A DNA stretch of 64,000 nucleotides, taken from contig NMRA01000275.1 of assembly GCA_002633005.1 (NCBI GenBank), positions 251,713 to 315,712 of the forward strand, read 5' to 3'. A program made the position numbers and the translations under genes. Positions 45,501 through 57,849 of this stretch are shown piece after piece. Position 1 is the first letter of the stretch, and the number at the start of each line of letters is the position of its first letter. The notes under the pieces were generated by a model that searched no databases, was not told where the DNA came from, and worked only from the letters and a program-made list of their open reading frames with translations. This DNA comes from Phoronis australis. Its lineage: Eukaryota > Phoronida > Phoronidae.

Positions 45501-48500
45501 CTCCTGAGAGATGTTGCAAAATTTTAGGAAATAGTGCGTGCGCATGACACAAGCGTACTGTTTTCAAAACGACGAAATACTTGTCAATGTTACAAAACGC
45601 GAAGAATTATGCAAGAAAATTACGTTTATAGATTGTTTTTCATTTAAACGGCTGTAACGAGCAAGGCGAGTGTTGGCTGATTCACAGATTTTGCATGCAC
45701 CCTGCACGGTCTTTAGCTCTACATGTTGATGCAAGTTTCATGGCGAGATGACGAGCAGAACTACCCTGGATGTGTGCAATTTCGAGGTCTGTCGGCAGTG
45801 AACACACAGTGGTACCTAGCTGTATTTTGACTATAGTCTTCATACAGGTAGCTGGTTGTCGAGATGGCCAGTAGAGATGGTGGAGAATTATGCCTTACAC
45901 TGATTAAAACAACAAAGTCACATTGTTATGCACATAGAGGGACATCTTTGGAGGCCGTCGATGTCTTTTATTGCTTCCAACTCGAACAAATACTCCCATT
46001 ATCTAACTTTCTTCGAACAGCCCTTCATTCAGTTCCCAAAATCGGAAACTGGCCATTTTTACACAGCGCTTGCCAGGGCATATTACGTCATACCACCTGC
46101 CGCCCGCAGTGTTATAAATGGTCAGTTTCCGATTTTGGGATCTGAATGAAGGAGTGCTTGAAGAAAAAGTTTGATAACAGGATTATTTGTTGGAGTTAGA
46201 AGGAATTAAAGACATCGATGGCCTCCTAAGGTTACCTCTCCGTGCAAAAGGTACATGTAACACTGTCTAGCATTGTTGCAGCCCAAACTGATGCCTGTAC
46301 CAAACTGATTTGGTGCTCTTCAATTTGGCGCCGGTTGGGGAGCCAAACTGAAGCTGCCTCTGGTTTATGCTTTTTAATTGTTTTCAGAACAAAAATTCAC
46401 GACAATGTGTGCAGAATGGTGCATAATACTATCTCAGTATACTATCCATTTGATTGATTCTTAAGCATTAATAACATACTCATTATCAACAATTTCAGTC
46501 CTGATATAAGTTTAAAATTCATAAAATACTGGCAGCAATTTGCGAACTTGTGGTGGCTTCAGTTTGGCGCCAGCATAAGTTTAGGCCGCAACAGGATATT
46601 TTGCTTGAGAAGGATGACATACATAACTGCGTTCAACAACTTGAGAAAACGTGTACTTCAAACAGAAGCTGTAATTGTGAAATGTAAAGTGTAAATAACC
46701 GAAAGAACAAACCAAAATTGATTCAGTTTAACAATAAACTCATAAAATGGACAATTTTTAGTTTATACAGTTCAAGGTTGGTCTTAGCATGATGCCAATC
46801 TCATTGAAGTAATCTTAGTTTCATCAACTAGAAAAAGTAACTAGAAGTGAATTGCCTTATTTCTTAGAGAAGTTCCTGAATTTTTTTGCTCCTGAATAGT
46901 GTCTATTTCGATTGAGTTAAATTTGAAACCAGCCAAATCGTGATTAATGTCACTTGTCTTTTCACCTAGGCCCAGGTCCAGTATCATCAGGCAGCTCAAC
47001 AGGCAGTCCAGTATCCCGGTACCATGCCACCCCAGACCACACCTGCTGCTGTTCCGGGCACTTCTTCCCTTTACCCATCCCTGCAGGATTATATGGGACT
47101 TGACCTTTCACCAGATGTCATTGCGACCAACATGCCAGTCGTGGCAGCCCACCCAAGTACAGCTGTATCTGTGCGACAGACGCAAGCCGGTCAAATGCAA
47201 GTGGCGCCAATATCTGGCAATGATGTTGGCATCCGGCGTTCAGAAATTAAGCAGGGCATCCGTGAAGTAGTGCTGTGCAAGAATGAGAAAGGCATGATTG
47301 GTCTACGTGTTCGCTCTGTTAATAAGGTGAGTCTCTGTTCATTCTGGAGAATAGGTTCTTCATTGGTCTCTTGAGGCATTGTATATAAAATGTTCACTTA
47401 CTTAGAGACTATTCAATGGTGATGGTGTAATTCACGAGGCCTCAGATGGGATTTGCCCAGGTGTTTAGGTGGAGATGTGTCTAGACACTAGAGTGAAGTT
47501 TGCTGCAAGCAACAAACTAATTTCAGTTTACTTTCACTTGTTCTCTGACCTGTTGTAGCAATTTAAGGTGCCCAAAACTGTCATTTTCACATCCAGAACA
47601 ATCTCCTTAAAAAATTCCATTCATTTGATGTGCATCTTCCTGTCAGATTTTTAAATAAGACAGACTACCTCTTCTTATTCCAGGGTCTATTTGTTGCACT
47701 TGTGCATGAGAACACACCGGCCTCCATGGGGGGTCTTCGGTTTGGTGACCAGATCCTTCAGATCAATGGTCAGAATGTCGCTGGGTGGGATACAGACAAG
47801 GGCATGACATTCCTGAAAAAGGCTGCACCAGAGAGAATCACATTCGCCATTAGAGACAGGTAGGGTTACGAGACTTTAGTGGTATTATCTCAGGAGGTAG
47901 AAACAACACCATGGTCGCGTCTCTAAATTCCAGTGATGATCCTATATATATGCCAGTCCAGGACCAGCAGAAATGAAACACAGGGTACAAATTCAGGGAC
48001 TCTCTCCTAGGCTCCACTCATGCCCTGAAAGTTAGGTGGTCAGTTTTCAGCGCCACCTACCTTTCACCATGACCTTGAATTGAGATCAGAATGCCATCAG
48101 ATTAAACCTGTTGTGCAGTGGGATATTCGTCTCTTAGTTTTTCATTTGTGGCCATTTTGTGATATCAGCCTATTTCATTTACTAAATCATCTTGAGTTCT
48201 AACTCGGCAATGGTAATTTGATGTCATGATGATCGCAAAACATCATGAATTTGCTGGACAGTTCTGCTCCGTGAGATCTACATCTAAGTAACCGACGAAC
48301 TGTAGGTGGCACTGAATATTGTGTGCCAAATACTCTATAGCCGTCTAGCCACAAAACTTATGCTTTTTCTACATTGCCACTTTATCAGATTTAGGTCACA
48401 CTGACTGCAAGTGTTCTGAGCATGGAGTTTATTCTCAGTTGGTAGAGATTTTCCATATGCCCACAATGCATTCCTTTCACCTTCCTGTCTCCAATCTGCA

Positions 48501-51059
48501 CATAATTCGGCTAGCTGCTTAATCACACCAGTGTTCAGTAATTTATCGTTTTAACATTTTTTTTTGTTTTTGTGACATAAACGCATTGCTTTTCTGGACA
48601 AGAGTTGGATATAAATAGGAGCCATAAACAGAAACCAAACTGAAAAGTTCTCAGTTGTTTCAGCCCTACTAAAACCAACTCTTTATTATTTCAGGCCATT
48701 TGAAAGAACAGTTACTATGCAGAAGGACAGCACTGGCCATATTGGATTTGTGTTCAAGGACGGCAGAATAGATGCCATCGTCAAAGACTCATCTGCCGCA
48801 AGAAATGGTGTTCTTGTAGACCACCAGCTGTGTGAGATCAACGGTCAGAATGTTCTGGGTCTGAAGGTATGTCAACTGGGTTTTATTGAGGTGCATTAAA
48901 AGCCCATGCAGTGCCATTTTGTATTGCGAGTTCACGCTTAGATCGACTGCAGTAGAATCATGTACATATTTTAGTATTAACTTTTGCCTTAAAAAGCTAG
49001 CAAATGTTGCTCTCGACAGCAAAACCGATGTTGGTCTAAGCCGATGTTGGGCTTCAAAGTTGTCCTAAAAAATAAACGTAATGAGGATTGTGTGAATGTG
49101 CCGCTGAGATGAGGTGCTTTCTTTTTTTATTCATGCCTGGTATAAAAGATGGCTGCTCCTTATGACTATTTTCCTTTGCACTTTAACAAATGCTGTTATA
49201 TTGGTTGTTCTAGTCAACTGATCACCAAATACCATAACAACAAAAGTATGCTTCAAGGGGCTTTAAATTGTGCTCAGCCAGGTTCTAGGGGTGTGTTTTT
49301 GAGGCTGTTTAAGTATATCTTATTAAATGGCCTTACATTTGTCACAGTACATAGTTTTGCACAGGTTTTCTTCCTGTCTCTGAAGAGTTTCCAGTTACCT
49401 GTCTGAAACTTTGTAACTGTAGTACACAGAAACATAGTCTGTTCAGTGACTGAGAAATCTTGTATAAAATTATCCACCGTGATGAACACGAGACCAGATT
49501 GTTTAATAGATTGTGTGTTCCAATGCTCAGGCTTTAAAAAACTGTTGTGGGGGGATTTTTGTAAATAAAAATGCCATATACTAGTATTAAGAAAGCTGTT
49601 TGGACAGCACCAAGCAAAGACTGAAATTACATTGTGTCATTTACATTATATTGTATTTGTATTCAAGGACAAAGACATCTTAGCGGTTATTGGCACAGCC
49701 CCAAGGACAGTGACCATTACAATCCTTCCATCGTTCATCTACAAACAGATCATTAAGTGGTGAGTGCATGTTTTTTTAACATTTTTAAAACTCACGTATG
49801 TATCTTCAGGTGGTAACACTATGGTGTGTTTGTTCTAACATAACGTTTTAATGAGCATTTGAACTCAGACCTGCATAGCTCTAAGCTATCTGTTTTGCCA
49901 GTGTGGTTCTCATCCAATGCATTTTTAGCTGCGAGCTCTCACCCCTAGCCTTTTCCATCAAGTTTTAAGGACTGGTTTGTCTTAAGGACAACGTCGATAC
50001 AACCTTGTGGTTTAGAACCAGCTGTTCTCTGTTGAAGTCGCCACAAAAAACGGGTTACTCACACCAAACCTCATTAAAACATCTACTAGTACAAGTGATG
50101 TTATTTTTCGTGTCTGCCGACTACAGTAAACCTGCTGTCGGAAGGTAATTTTTGATTTAGACCACTCACCATTACAGAAACTATCATTCCCAAACAACCC
50201 CATACTCTGGACAGCTGATACCTTCAGTTGCTAGATCCAAGGAACTTCCCTGTTTTTTTTTGTCAGGTTCAATCTCATCAACGTGGGCTCTGTCCCATTC
50301 AATTGTGTCATCTGTGATTACTGACTTGTTCACACTTTGTCATAGTCATGACAAGATATTTTGTACACACATTGACATTTGTTGAGATCAGATAATTCAT
50401 TTCGCAACTATTTCGTCCACTTTCACAAAGTTTCTTATATTGTAGACAACCAACTTCATTAGCATGAAAATGTAAGAAGAGCATGGCCACTGCTGTATTC
50501 CTTTTCAAATTGCCATGGGCCCAATGATGAAGGGCTAAAATATAATCTTTCATACATAGTCCACAGTGTTTCAATTTTCCCCGTCATTTGACCATCCCAC
50601 CAAATGACAGAGCTAAATAACTGCAAAGAATTTAAAATAGCAGCAACAGCAAAATCGCACTACTTTAAATCTGTATCCATGTCACTGAGTGATTTGAATG
50701 GTGTTGCTATTTATCCAAAAAATCTCCATTTAGTGACAGACAATTTAAAGAGGAGTCGACTATGCTATGCGACTCATATTGACTTGTACACAAAAACATT
50801 CTTAATATCTGTTCTCCGCATGACAAGTCTCGTTCGCACTACTGAAAATGTGGTAGGACCTTTCATCAGTTGGAATCAAATATTTATCAGCAGAGCATAG
50901 GCAGCAAATCGGAAGAGAATTAGCTACATATCTGAAATTAAGCTGTAAAGTATTCTAGTTAAATGTAGTCTCCTGGTGTCACAGTGTTTTATTTTTTGTT
51001 GCAGCATGGGTGAAAGTTTGATCAAGAAAGTAATGGACCACTCAATCCCTGATGCATAA
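42527..51059 (+). CDS. SDCBP: Syntenin (syndecan-binding protein), complete, 6 coding exons
   Basis: Syntenin is a cytoplasmic adaptor. Its tandem PDZ domains bind syndecan and other C-terminal tails and PIP2, and its N-terminus binds ALIX in exosome biogenesis. Coding exons: 42527-42577, 46970-47326, 47684-47859, 48695-48866, 49668-49759, 51005-51059; total 903 nt, 300 aa plus TAA (human protein 298 aa). The N-terminus [14 protein letters not shown] is nearly the vertebrate start. A second [11 protein letters not shown] motif lies near residue 46. [19 protein letters not shown] leads into PDZ1, whose carboxylate-binding loop is IGLRV. PDZ2 follows [11 protein letters not shown] and has IGFVF. 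The tail ends MDHSIPDA. The acceptor at 42511-42513, 13 bases before the ATG, implies an upstream non-coding exon. Divergent neighbour of PHACTR. Confidence 0.97.
42725..42790. repeat. Foldback family terminal fragment
   Basis: GACAGTGACCACCATCTCTA and GTTGGCCAGTAG match the outermost sequence of the foldback copies at 40373 and 45860. Only the tip remains, in the first coding intron of SDCBP. Confidence 0.4.
42869..45228. mobile_element. DNA transposon with 13-bp terminal inverted repeats, interrupted by another element
   Basis: GGCCCGTAGCCAG at 42869-42881 is matched exactly in reverse complement at 45214-45226. The direct repeat CTCTTCC flanks it at 42862-42868 and 45229-45235, consistent with a target-site duplication. 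The non-autonomous element at 43495-44950 is nested inside. Subtracting it leaves roughly 0.9 kb. It lies in the first coding intron of SDCBP. Confidence 0.65.
43495..44950 (+). mobile_element. Non-autonomous DNA transposon with subterminal tandem repeats, copy 2
   Basis: Colinear with the copy at 10739-12570 over most of its length, including the GGGCGATTACCCAAGC units at both ends, AAGCTCGCGGAGTGTTCATT, and about three internal units around AATCTGGG..ACCCAGGA. The ends are TGCTGTAAACTCTCAGG and, reversed, TACCGTAAACTCGCGG. It is 1.46 kb, so it differs from copy 1 by internal deletions, and sits inside the element at 42869-45228. Confidence 0.78.
45850..46255. mobile_element. Foldback family member, nearly complete copy
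   Basis: The left arm runs from GAATTATGCCTTACACTGAT through CAACTCGAACAAATACTCCC to AAAATCGGAAACTGGCCATT. The centre has TTACGTCATACC near 46085. The right arm returns through TGGTCAGTTTCCGATTTTGG to AAGACATCGATGGCCTCC. It lies in the first coding intron of SDCBP. Confidence 0.75.
46260..46969. other. Intron sequence before SDCBP coding exon 2
   Basis: AT-rich with no classifiable repeat or frame. The introns at 47327-47683, 47860-48694, 48867-49667 and 49760-51004 are likewise without recognisable features. Confidence 0.7.
46970..47326 (+). CDS. SDCBP: SDCBP exon 2 of CDS, N-terminal domain and start of PDZ1
   Basis: A 357-nt phase-0 exon, the longest of the gene. It begins [11 protein letters not shown], has a proline-rich stretch, [14 protein letters not shown], the conserved [18 protein letters not shown], and ends [12 protein letters not shown]. 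Acceptor TTCACCTAG, donor AAG|GTGAGT. Confidence 0.96.
47684..47859 (+). CDS. SDCBP: SDCBP exon 3 of CDS, rest of PDZ1
   Basis: The exon encodes [20 protein letters not shown], then [20 protein letters not shown] and [22 protein letters not shown] is the classic PDZ helix-strand core. Acceptor TTATTCCAG, donor AG|GTAGGG. Confidence 0.97.
48695..48866 (+). CDS. SDCBP: SDCBP exon 4 of CDS, PDZ2
   Basis: The exon encodes [20 protein letters not shown], then [20 protein letters not shown] and [12 protein letters not shown]. This is most of PDZ2, with binding loop HIGFVF. Acceptor TTATTTCAG, donor AAG|GTATGT. Confidence 0.97.
49668..49759 (+). CDS. SDCBP: SDCBP exon 5 of CDS, end of PDZ2
   Basis: The exon encodes [20 protein letters not shown] and [10 protein letters not shown], the last helix and strand of PDZ2. 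Acceptor TATTCAAG (an AAG acceptor), donor TG|GTGAGT. Confidence 0.96.
51005..51059 (+). CDS. SDCBP: SDCBP terminal coding exon
   Basis: The exon encodes [18 protein letters not shown] then TAA, matching the conserved MDHxIPxx syntenin tail. Acceptor TTGTTGCAG. Confidence 0.96.
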
Positions 51060-52014
51060 ATGAATGGAATGTGGTTTGTATACATACAACATCCATCAAC
51101 GTTTGTAAAATTAGTATATTACCTTGTTTCGGAATTTTAAGTCATCAAGGCATGACTGGATCTGTAGGACTGGTGCAATATAAAAGATTGAAATGAAACC
51201 ATCTGCCAAATGGGATTTATGGAGTCGATTGTGAATACGGAGACATTTATGTTGTTTCACAAGGATAGCACGCATTGTTATGAACTTGGGATTGATTTCA
51301 GTGTTTTATCATTCTCACAAGATTATAGTATAGTGATGATTCAGTGATAAGACAGTAAAATAACACCAGTTTAGGGCACAATATGGCAGACAAGTGGAAT
51401 TTTCTTTTTTTAAAAAAACGTGTAGGACATAAATAATGTTTTGTCATGTTTTAAGTTTTGTACCGTCGCTACCATCAGACAATATTTTGAAAATGTGTGT
51501 CCATTCACAATGATAGAAGTCTTTGAAAAATGAAAAAGGCAATTTCAACTATTTTTGTCAGAAGTTGGTGATATTTTTCATAGTTGTAAGAGGGAGTGAA
51601 AATGGGCGTTGACCTGAGTTGGGCAAGTAGTGTGCGTTTGTTTATTGAATAAATTTATGTAATTAGGAATTATCTATGTATCATGTTTGTGATATCTAGC
51701 AACATTTTTCTTGAAAAAAATAAAGTTTTGATTGTAAGCTAATAAAAATCTTCCCGAAATACTGATATTACTTGTCAATAATGATTTTCTCGGTTTTGTA
51801 CTAGTTTTAGGCAATAGTGATTTTGTTGTCAATGCTTACACTTACTGTTGTGTCAATGATTTATTTTTATAAAAATTAAACCATGTCGGTGTCCCGACTT
51901 AAAAACACTTGCCATGGAATTTTAATACCTTATATTTATAGGTGTAAGTGTGAAATTGTTAAAGCAAAGATAAAATACACATGAACTTTGTATTCATCAA
52001 AAATTATAAATAAA
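51060..52014 (+). other. SDCBP: SDCBP 3' UTR with three candidate polyadenylation signals
   Basis: AT-rich untranslated sequence follows the stop codon. AATAAA hexamers occur at 51648-51653, 51719-51724 and 52009-52014. Any of them could end the transcript, giving 3' UTRs of about 0.6 to 1.0 kb. No other feature was seen in this stretch. Confidence 0.6.
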
Positions 52015-52800
52015 GTGTTCTTGAAATTTCTGATATTTTCAAAACATATAATTTTCTGCATCTGCTACAGGCTGCGTGCTATAGTACTATAGTGCTATAG
52101 TTTGTACAGTTCATTCACATTTTTGTAACACCATCCACACTCGGGCACCACCATGCCCATAACAGATCTGATTAAAGTCACACTGACTGCAATAGTTAAA
52201 TGAAGATTCAATGTTCCCAGAATATCAACACCTTGTAACTGATCTTCCATGAATGGTCTTATTACTAGTATCATCCACTTTGCACCATGTCCACGTTGCA
52301 TGTATTCTGTAGTATTAGTGCTGCAACTCCAATGGCAGAAAGTTGAATAACCTTGACAACTATCCATGGATGCATGACATTAAGTTCTTCACCCGGCCCA
52401 CATCAACCAGAGACAAGCAAATGCAGAGCAAGTGGATAAAATAACTTCATTAGGTTAATTGTAAACGACTGGGCTCTTTCATTCAAATATTGGCTATTTA
52501 GTGCTATGTTTCAATTGACTTGTCAGGTGCATCGCTTAAAAATCCCAATGTCGTGTAGTGAATTTCTCATAAAAGCCGTTTTTGTGACTAATTGGAGTAG
52601 TACAATTGCAATGCAAGGCAAGGCACAAACGAGTGTAAATGCACTCTAAAGCATATCTATGAACTTGATGTGGAGGAATTTTGTTTGATACAATGTTTTT
52701 ACAGCTTATAAGACATGTGAAGGCTAAGTTGTATCAATATCAGCTTCATAACCACATAATGCTTTAAAGATATTCTCATGACCTGTTTAACTATGCACCA

Positions 52801-52930
52801 TCACCGCTTTTTAAATTTTCCAAGGAGCTTTGATGTTTTGATTTTTTCAATGTCTGTTTTGCTGAGAAATTGTACTCCATCTCTGTAGGATAACACCTGA
52901 CCATCGACAAATCCAAGTTCTTTCTTGATT
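52801..52930 (-). CDS. Candidate terminal exon of an unidentified minus-strand gene
   Basis: After an acceptor TCATTTCAG, an open frame reads IKKELGFVDGQVLSYRDG, then VQFLSKTDIEKIKTSKLL, GKFKKR and TGA. The lysine-rich C-terminal end looks coding, and the phase needs two bases from an upstream exon. No family was recognised and no matching upstream exon was found before 57 kb. It is convergent with SDCBP, about 0.8 kb past its polyadenylation signals. It could be a real last exon, a pseudogene piece or chance. Confidence 0.4.
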
Positions 52931-53449
52931 CTGAAATGAAATACAATAACAATTACACTTCTCTTTTATTATGAGCGAGACCAATTTGTTCACTTGAAGC
53001 AAGTAATATTCCATTTCTGTCATTTGGAGGGTGCTTTGCTAAAGCTTATTGATGCAATCAGGCTAGTGCAATTGCTCAAAAAAGTTACGAACTCTGAAAA
53101 AAGTCCTAAGATGCATAGGCCCATATTAGAAGTATTGAGTATTTCTCAGAAAACTTGATTAGGTGCTGTACATTGACATAGGTTCAAAAATTCTTGGGCA
53201 TTTGACTTTGCATAGTGTTTTTTTGCGTTATATTATTATTATTATTGTATTTTCAATTAGGGTAGCCCCATCAGTTCTCACTGCTTTCCATGGTGGCCCT
53301 TAGTCAAAATATACAAATACATTTAGACAAACAAACATAATCACAAAATGAAAAACAAGATTTAAATAATCAATGTAAATACTCAGTACTTTCTTGTCAA
53401 TCAAAATAGAAATTGAGTCAACAACTAGTGTAACCGATAACTTTAAAAC

Positions 53450-55215
53450 AAGAGCAACGCAAAGCGTTGAAATGCGCCCACGAATGCACCACAAACGATG
53501 TACTTCTAAGGGTGTTTATATCATCATAAATGTCCATTAGATGACACAGAATACATTGAACCATCTGAAAATGGGAAGCAGTTGTCGTCTCTCAAAATAA
53601 TTTGCCAAATTTTATGAAAATCCGTCAATCGAAGAATTCCAAAGATACAAAGGCAAACGCAAAAAATAAACTGCCATTATGAACCATAGCAGTAGTCGAA
53701 TCTGTCCACCTGCTGTTACAGTAGTTAATAGGAATACATAAGTAAAATTTCAAAAACATCTTGCAAGGGGTTTAAACGATACAGCCGTAGATGCGAAAAA
53801 TGCCACTAGGAGGCTGCACAGTAGTTGGACGCGTTTGAAAATCCATGTCCGTCATGCTCTTGTCAGTAGGAACACATCTGCCAATTAGTGCAGAATACTT
53901 CAAATCCATCACAAAAAGATACAAGGTGCTGTCGTCTTCATAATAGATATTTGTTTGCCCAATTTCATGTAAAAACATCAAGGAACTCTGCCGGTACTGA
54001 GAAAACCGTAAAAATAAAATTGTCACCAGGGACCTCAGCTGTAGTCGGATTGGTCAAACTGGCCGTCATCCATTTTCATAGGAACATACCTGCTATCTTG
54101 CAAAGGGTAAAGGAGGGAGATACAGCCAAGGACGCAACAACATAAAATTGCCACTACGGGGTGCCAGAATAATATATCATGTCCAAAAATCAACATCAGC
54201 CGCAGTCTTAACATCAAAAACACATCTCCAATTTTTAATAATGATCCTTCAAGCAGTTTGGTGGATGGAGAGGGTAAAGTCAAAAAACGTACTCAAAATT
54301 TTTTATAGTGGCCACCATGTGGCGCAGAATATGTCAAATCTGCCCAAAAATGAAAAGACGTCGTCATCTTCTTAATAGAAACCTATTTGCAAAATTTCAT
54401 GATGTCGAAACTATTCAAAAACAAGAACCTGTTGACTCTTTTATAATACGTTAAATCCATCCAAAAATGGCAACATGTCATCGTTTCTTTAATACAAAGC
54501 TATCTTCCAAATTTCATAAAAATTCGTCAAGGAACTTCAGAGAAACAAGGTTAAAAATACAAAACTAAAATTGCCACTTGGGACACATCACCAGTCGGAT
54601 CCGTCCGTTGTCAACTTCATATAAATACACTTGCCAAACTTAATAAAGATTCCGCAGAGCTCTTAAGAGATACACCCATGAGTGCAACAAAATGCCACTA
54701 GGAAGCGCCACATTAGTCGAAGACATTAGAAAAGCATCGTCAGCCATCCTCTTCACAGTAAGATCATGTACGCCTAACCTATATGCCTATTTTCTCAATC
54801 CCTCTTAGAGCGGTTTGGCTGATAGAGAGGCTGACGCCAAAAAAAAAAAAACTCGAAAACAGTAAAAATGACTAATGGGTAGTGCAAAATACCTTGAATC
54901 CATCAGAAAACGGGAGGATAGCATCATCTCACTGATAGATGCCTATCTTCCAAATTTTGTGAAGAGATCCGTAGAGGACCTTTCAAAATACAGAGGTAAA
55001 CATAAAAAATTAAAATTGCCACTAGAGGGAACACCGGTAGTCAGATCCATCCAAAAGTTCGCTCATGGCATCCCATTCATGAAAGGAATATCTGCAAAAT
55101 TTAATGAACATACATCGAAGGGTTTTGGAAATAGAACACCAGACAGACGCCGAACGGACGTCGGATGGATGCCGGATGGATGGAAGTGACGGCGTAATGC
55201 GCCCATGTGTAAATA
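53450..55215 (+). repeat. About 140-bp periodic array with CTCF-like motifs, copy 2
   Basis: Same family and same orientation as the array at 36.8-37.8 kb; both contain GTTGAAATGCGCCCA and AATGCACC near their starts. Cores lie at about 53534, 53803 (CCACTAGGAGGCTG), 54024, 54151, 54312 (CCACCATGTGGCGC), 54574, 54695 (CCACTAGGAAGCGC) and 55019. The right end has GACGCCGAACGGACGTCGGA-type repeats and GGCGTAATGCGCCCATG. It lies downstream of SDCBP. Confidence 0.85.
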
Positions 55216-57849
55216 TGTGAGTGCATAAAAAGTCTCCTACGCGTTATTCAAATATCCGCACGTGCACCTTAATTCAAGTACCGATGCTGCTTCATACACA
55301 AGCCCATGTCATGCTCTGTGTACTGGATATACATGAAATCTTATGTGACATTTATTCATACACAAATACTATGGAATGCACAATTTTATTAAGCACCCAC
55401 TTTTGTGCCATGAATATGTTACAACAGGAGTCAGAGCTCTTCACAACCTGTATTGACTCGTGGCAGTAGCATGGCTGAATTCTGCTTTGACGAGTTTTTC
55501 TCACTTGCGTTAGGTTTGAGAACCTGAGCAAGTTTAAACTTTCAGGCAATTAGTTATCGGAAATTTGAACTTTCGAGCCTATTGAAACTGTGTTTAATTG
55601 GTACTTTTCCTAGTTACTTGATTTTGAAACAATTTTTAAATTTTCCGAATTAAAGGTGTTTAGTTGGTGGACCGCGCTTGCAGAAGTGAAAAGATCAAGT
55701 TACGCAATAGAAAGGTTCATTACTGAACTAAACATGGCGCAATGTTAATATATGCTGTGAATCATGATAAGTCATACACACAACAAAGAATTCCTTGCTT
55801 CAACAGTTATGCTCGTTTCACCAAAAACGTATCTGTTCAAATATGCTCGTGACTCCGTACTGGACAATTTTTACACCAAAAGTGTTCATAACTATTCACA
55901 AAAGTTTGAAATAACTGTTCATTGAAAGCATCTCTCAACTGATAAATATATACCACCGTACTGCCTGTCAAAAAACCCGACTGTTGCCGACAGGTGGATG
56001 TGCTGCAAAGTCAGAACGGTCACCAAGTGTGCAAGAAAACAACGCGCTACACTGACTAGCAATATAAATTCTATGGTCCCTTCCATAAGACACAGACATG
56101 CTTCGGAACATCGTGGCAAAAACAGATGTTCCCTTCTTTCAGAAGCTATTTTCTTTCCAGCTCGGAATATGCATCCTCTCAAGCTTTGCCATTTTTGCAA
56201 AAGTATGTATTTAGCCAGAATTAAAGAAAATAAACCACAGAAGTTGTTGCTTATAGTTTTAGCCGGCGATGATGAATATCGATAGAAGAAGCCTTGCGAT
56301 TCGATATCTTGCTATAATATTAGATTGAATCCGCACAAGTTTCCGACTTCGGAGCTCACATTATTTAGTTAAATATTATGAATACGTATTTATATTTTCT
56401 AATTTAAAAATATTCTTGCATTTATATTATTAGCTTATGACAAAGTGAGTAACAACTCAGTAAATAACCTGCTTCAAATTAATTTTTGTGTATTTTTGCC
56501 TGGTCTTGCGTACTACAAGCTAAATTTCCGTACGAATCCACATTTTTGTGTACGGTACAAGGGTCTGATTTTAACACTAGTTCACCAACAGTCAATGTAC
56601 AAAGACCCCATGGTGTAGACTCGGGCATGCTCATGAGTATTGTGTCTGAATCTGATTTGGAGAACATTGTGTTCATCATTTTTGTGTGACAATACAAGAA
56701 TTACACTTAACGGCGTAGTGCTAGTAGTTGCTCAGTGACAGTACAGTCATCACTTGGACGTGGACCCGAAAGCCAGTTGACAAAACCAAATGATGCTAGG
56801 TAGAATAGTGCAAGTTAATTTGCTTAGAACTGCCCTAGGCTATTTGACTGTGACACTAACACAACTTGTCAAATTTCAAAAACATCTTTCCATACATTTA
56901 GCAGTGAGTTGAGTAATCATAAATTAAATTTGCCATTTTTGAGAAACTCCACAACAAATCACCTGTCTCTTGGCACAGGCTTGGTCATGCAATTAGAACC
57001 ACGAATCTTCACATTAGAAGAATAGATAAACTGATTAAGAAGAAGCAGTCAACTTTTTGTTCATACTAGTAACATAATACATGAAATGAAAAAGTTTACT
57101 TGACCTCACCTTGAAAGATTTCCTAACAAAAGCACCCACTTGGATACTTTGCACAACACAAAAAGACAACTTTCTTGCCAACTCTCTCCTTTCCCTTAAA
57201 TTTCTTGTTTTTCAAGTTCAGACCATGTTGTCTAGCCTGTAAGATAAAGAACAGTAAAATAGTTAAGAGCATTACACATTATCAAGATGAAAGCGCTCAA
57301 GAGAGTGGCACTTGGCGAAAGTGATAAATGATGATAATCAATGGTGAATGACGAATTGCTGATATAAATGATTAGCAAACATTAGATAGTAAACCAAGTT
57401 AACAAAGAAGCAGCAGAGAGCTAGTCCATAAAGGAGGAGTCTTCAGTAAATCTCAAATAACTGGCCTGCTTCTGATGAAGCTCACACACTAAGTTTCAGA
57501 AAGATCCATAAAAGGATCGTGAAGCTACTGCTTTCAGAAGAGAAAAATAAAAAATATCAGCAACTCCTCTTTCTTGCATTGAATTGCCACCAAAATATGA
57601 CTTGTGCTGTCGACAAAACACATTTCACTCAACCTTTTCATGAACTCATTTCATTTTGAATTCGCTAGTATACAATTCAATAGCATCTTTACACCCTTCA
57701 ACAAAACAGCTCAAATATTTTTTTTAAATTACTTTGCTATTGAAACTGATCTCTAACACTGGACCATAACATCATCTGCTATTTCTTCCACATCACTTGC
57801 CCAGACTAAACTAGCAGATGCCATTTTTTGCAGTTTCTAAAACATAGGA
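55216..57849. other. Intergenic DNA between SDCBP and SPTLC1, left part
   Basis: No convincing gene. A possible minus-strand exon at about 57240-57110 has a good acceptor (TCTTACAG) but conflicting reading frames. The rest is AT-rich and unclassified. Confidence 0.5.

Noticed and set aside
55998-56285. Overlapping 90-95 codon frames on both strands
   Set aside because: Neither strand shows a domain, splice context or conserved pattern.
57110-57240. Possible minus-strand exon (ARQHGLNLKNKKFKGKERVG)
   Set aside because: The acceptor is good, but this frame stops before the only good donor, and the frame that reaches the donor has two early stops. It does not join the candidate exon at 52801-52930 in phase.
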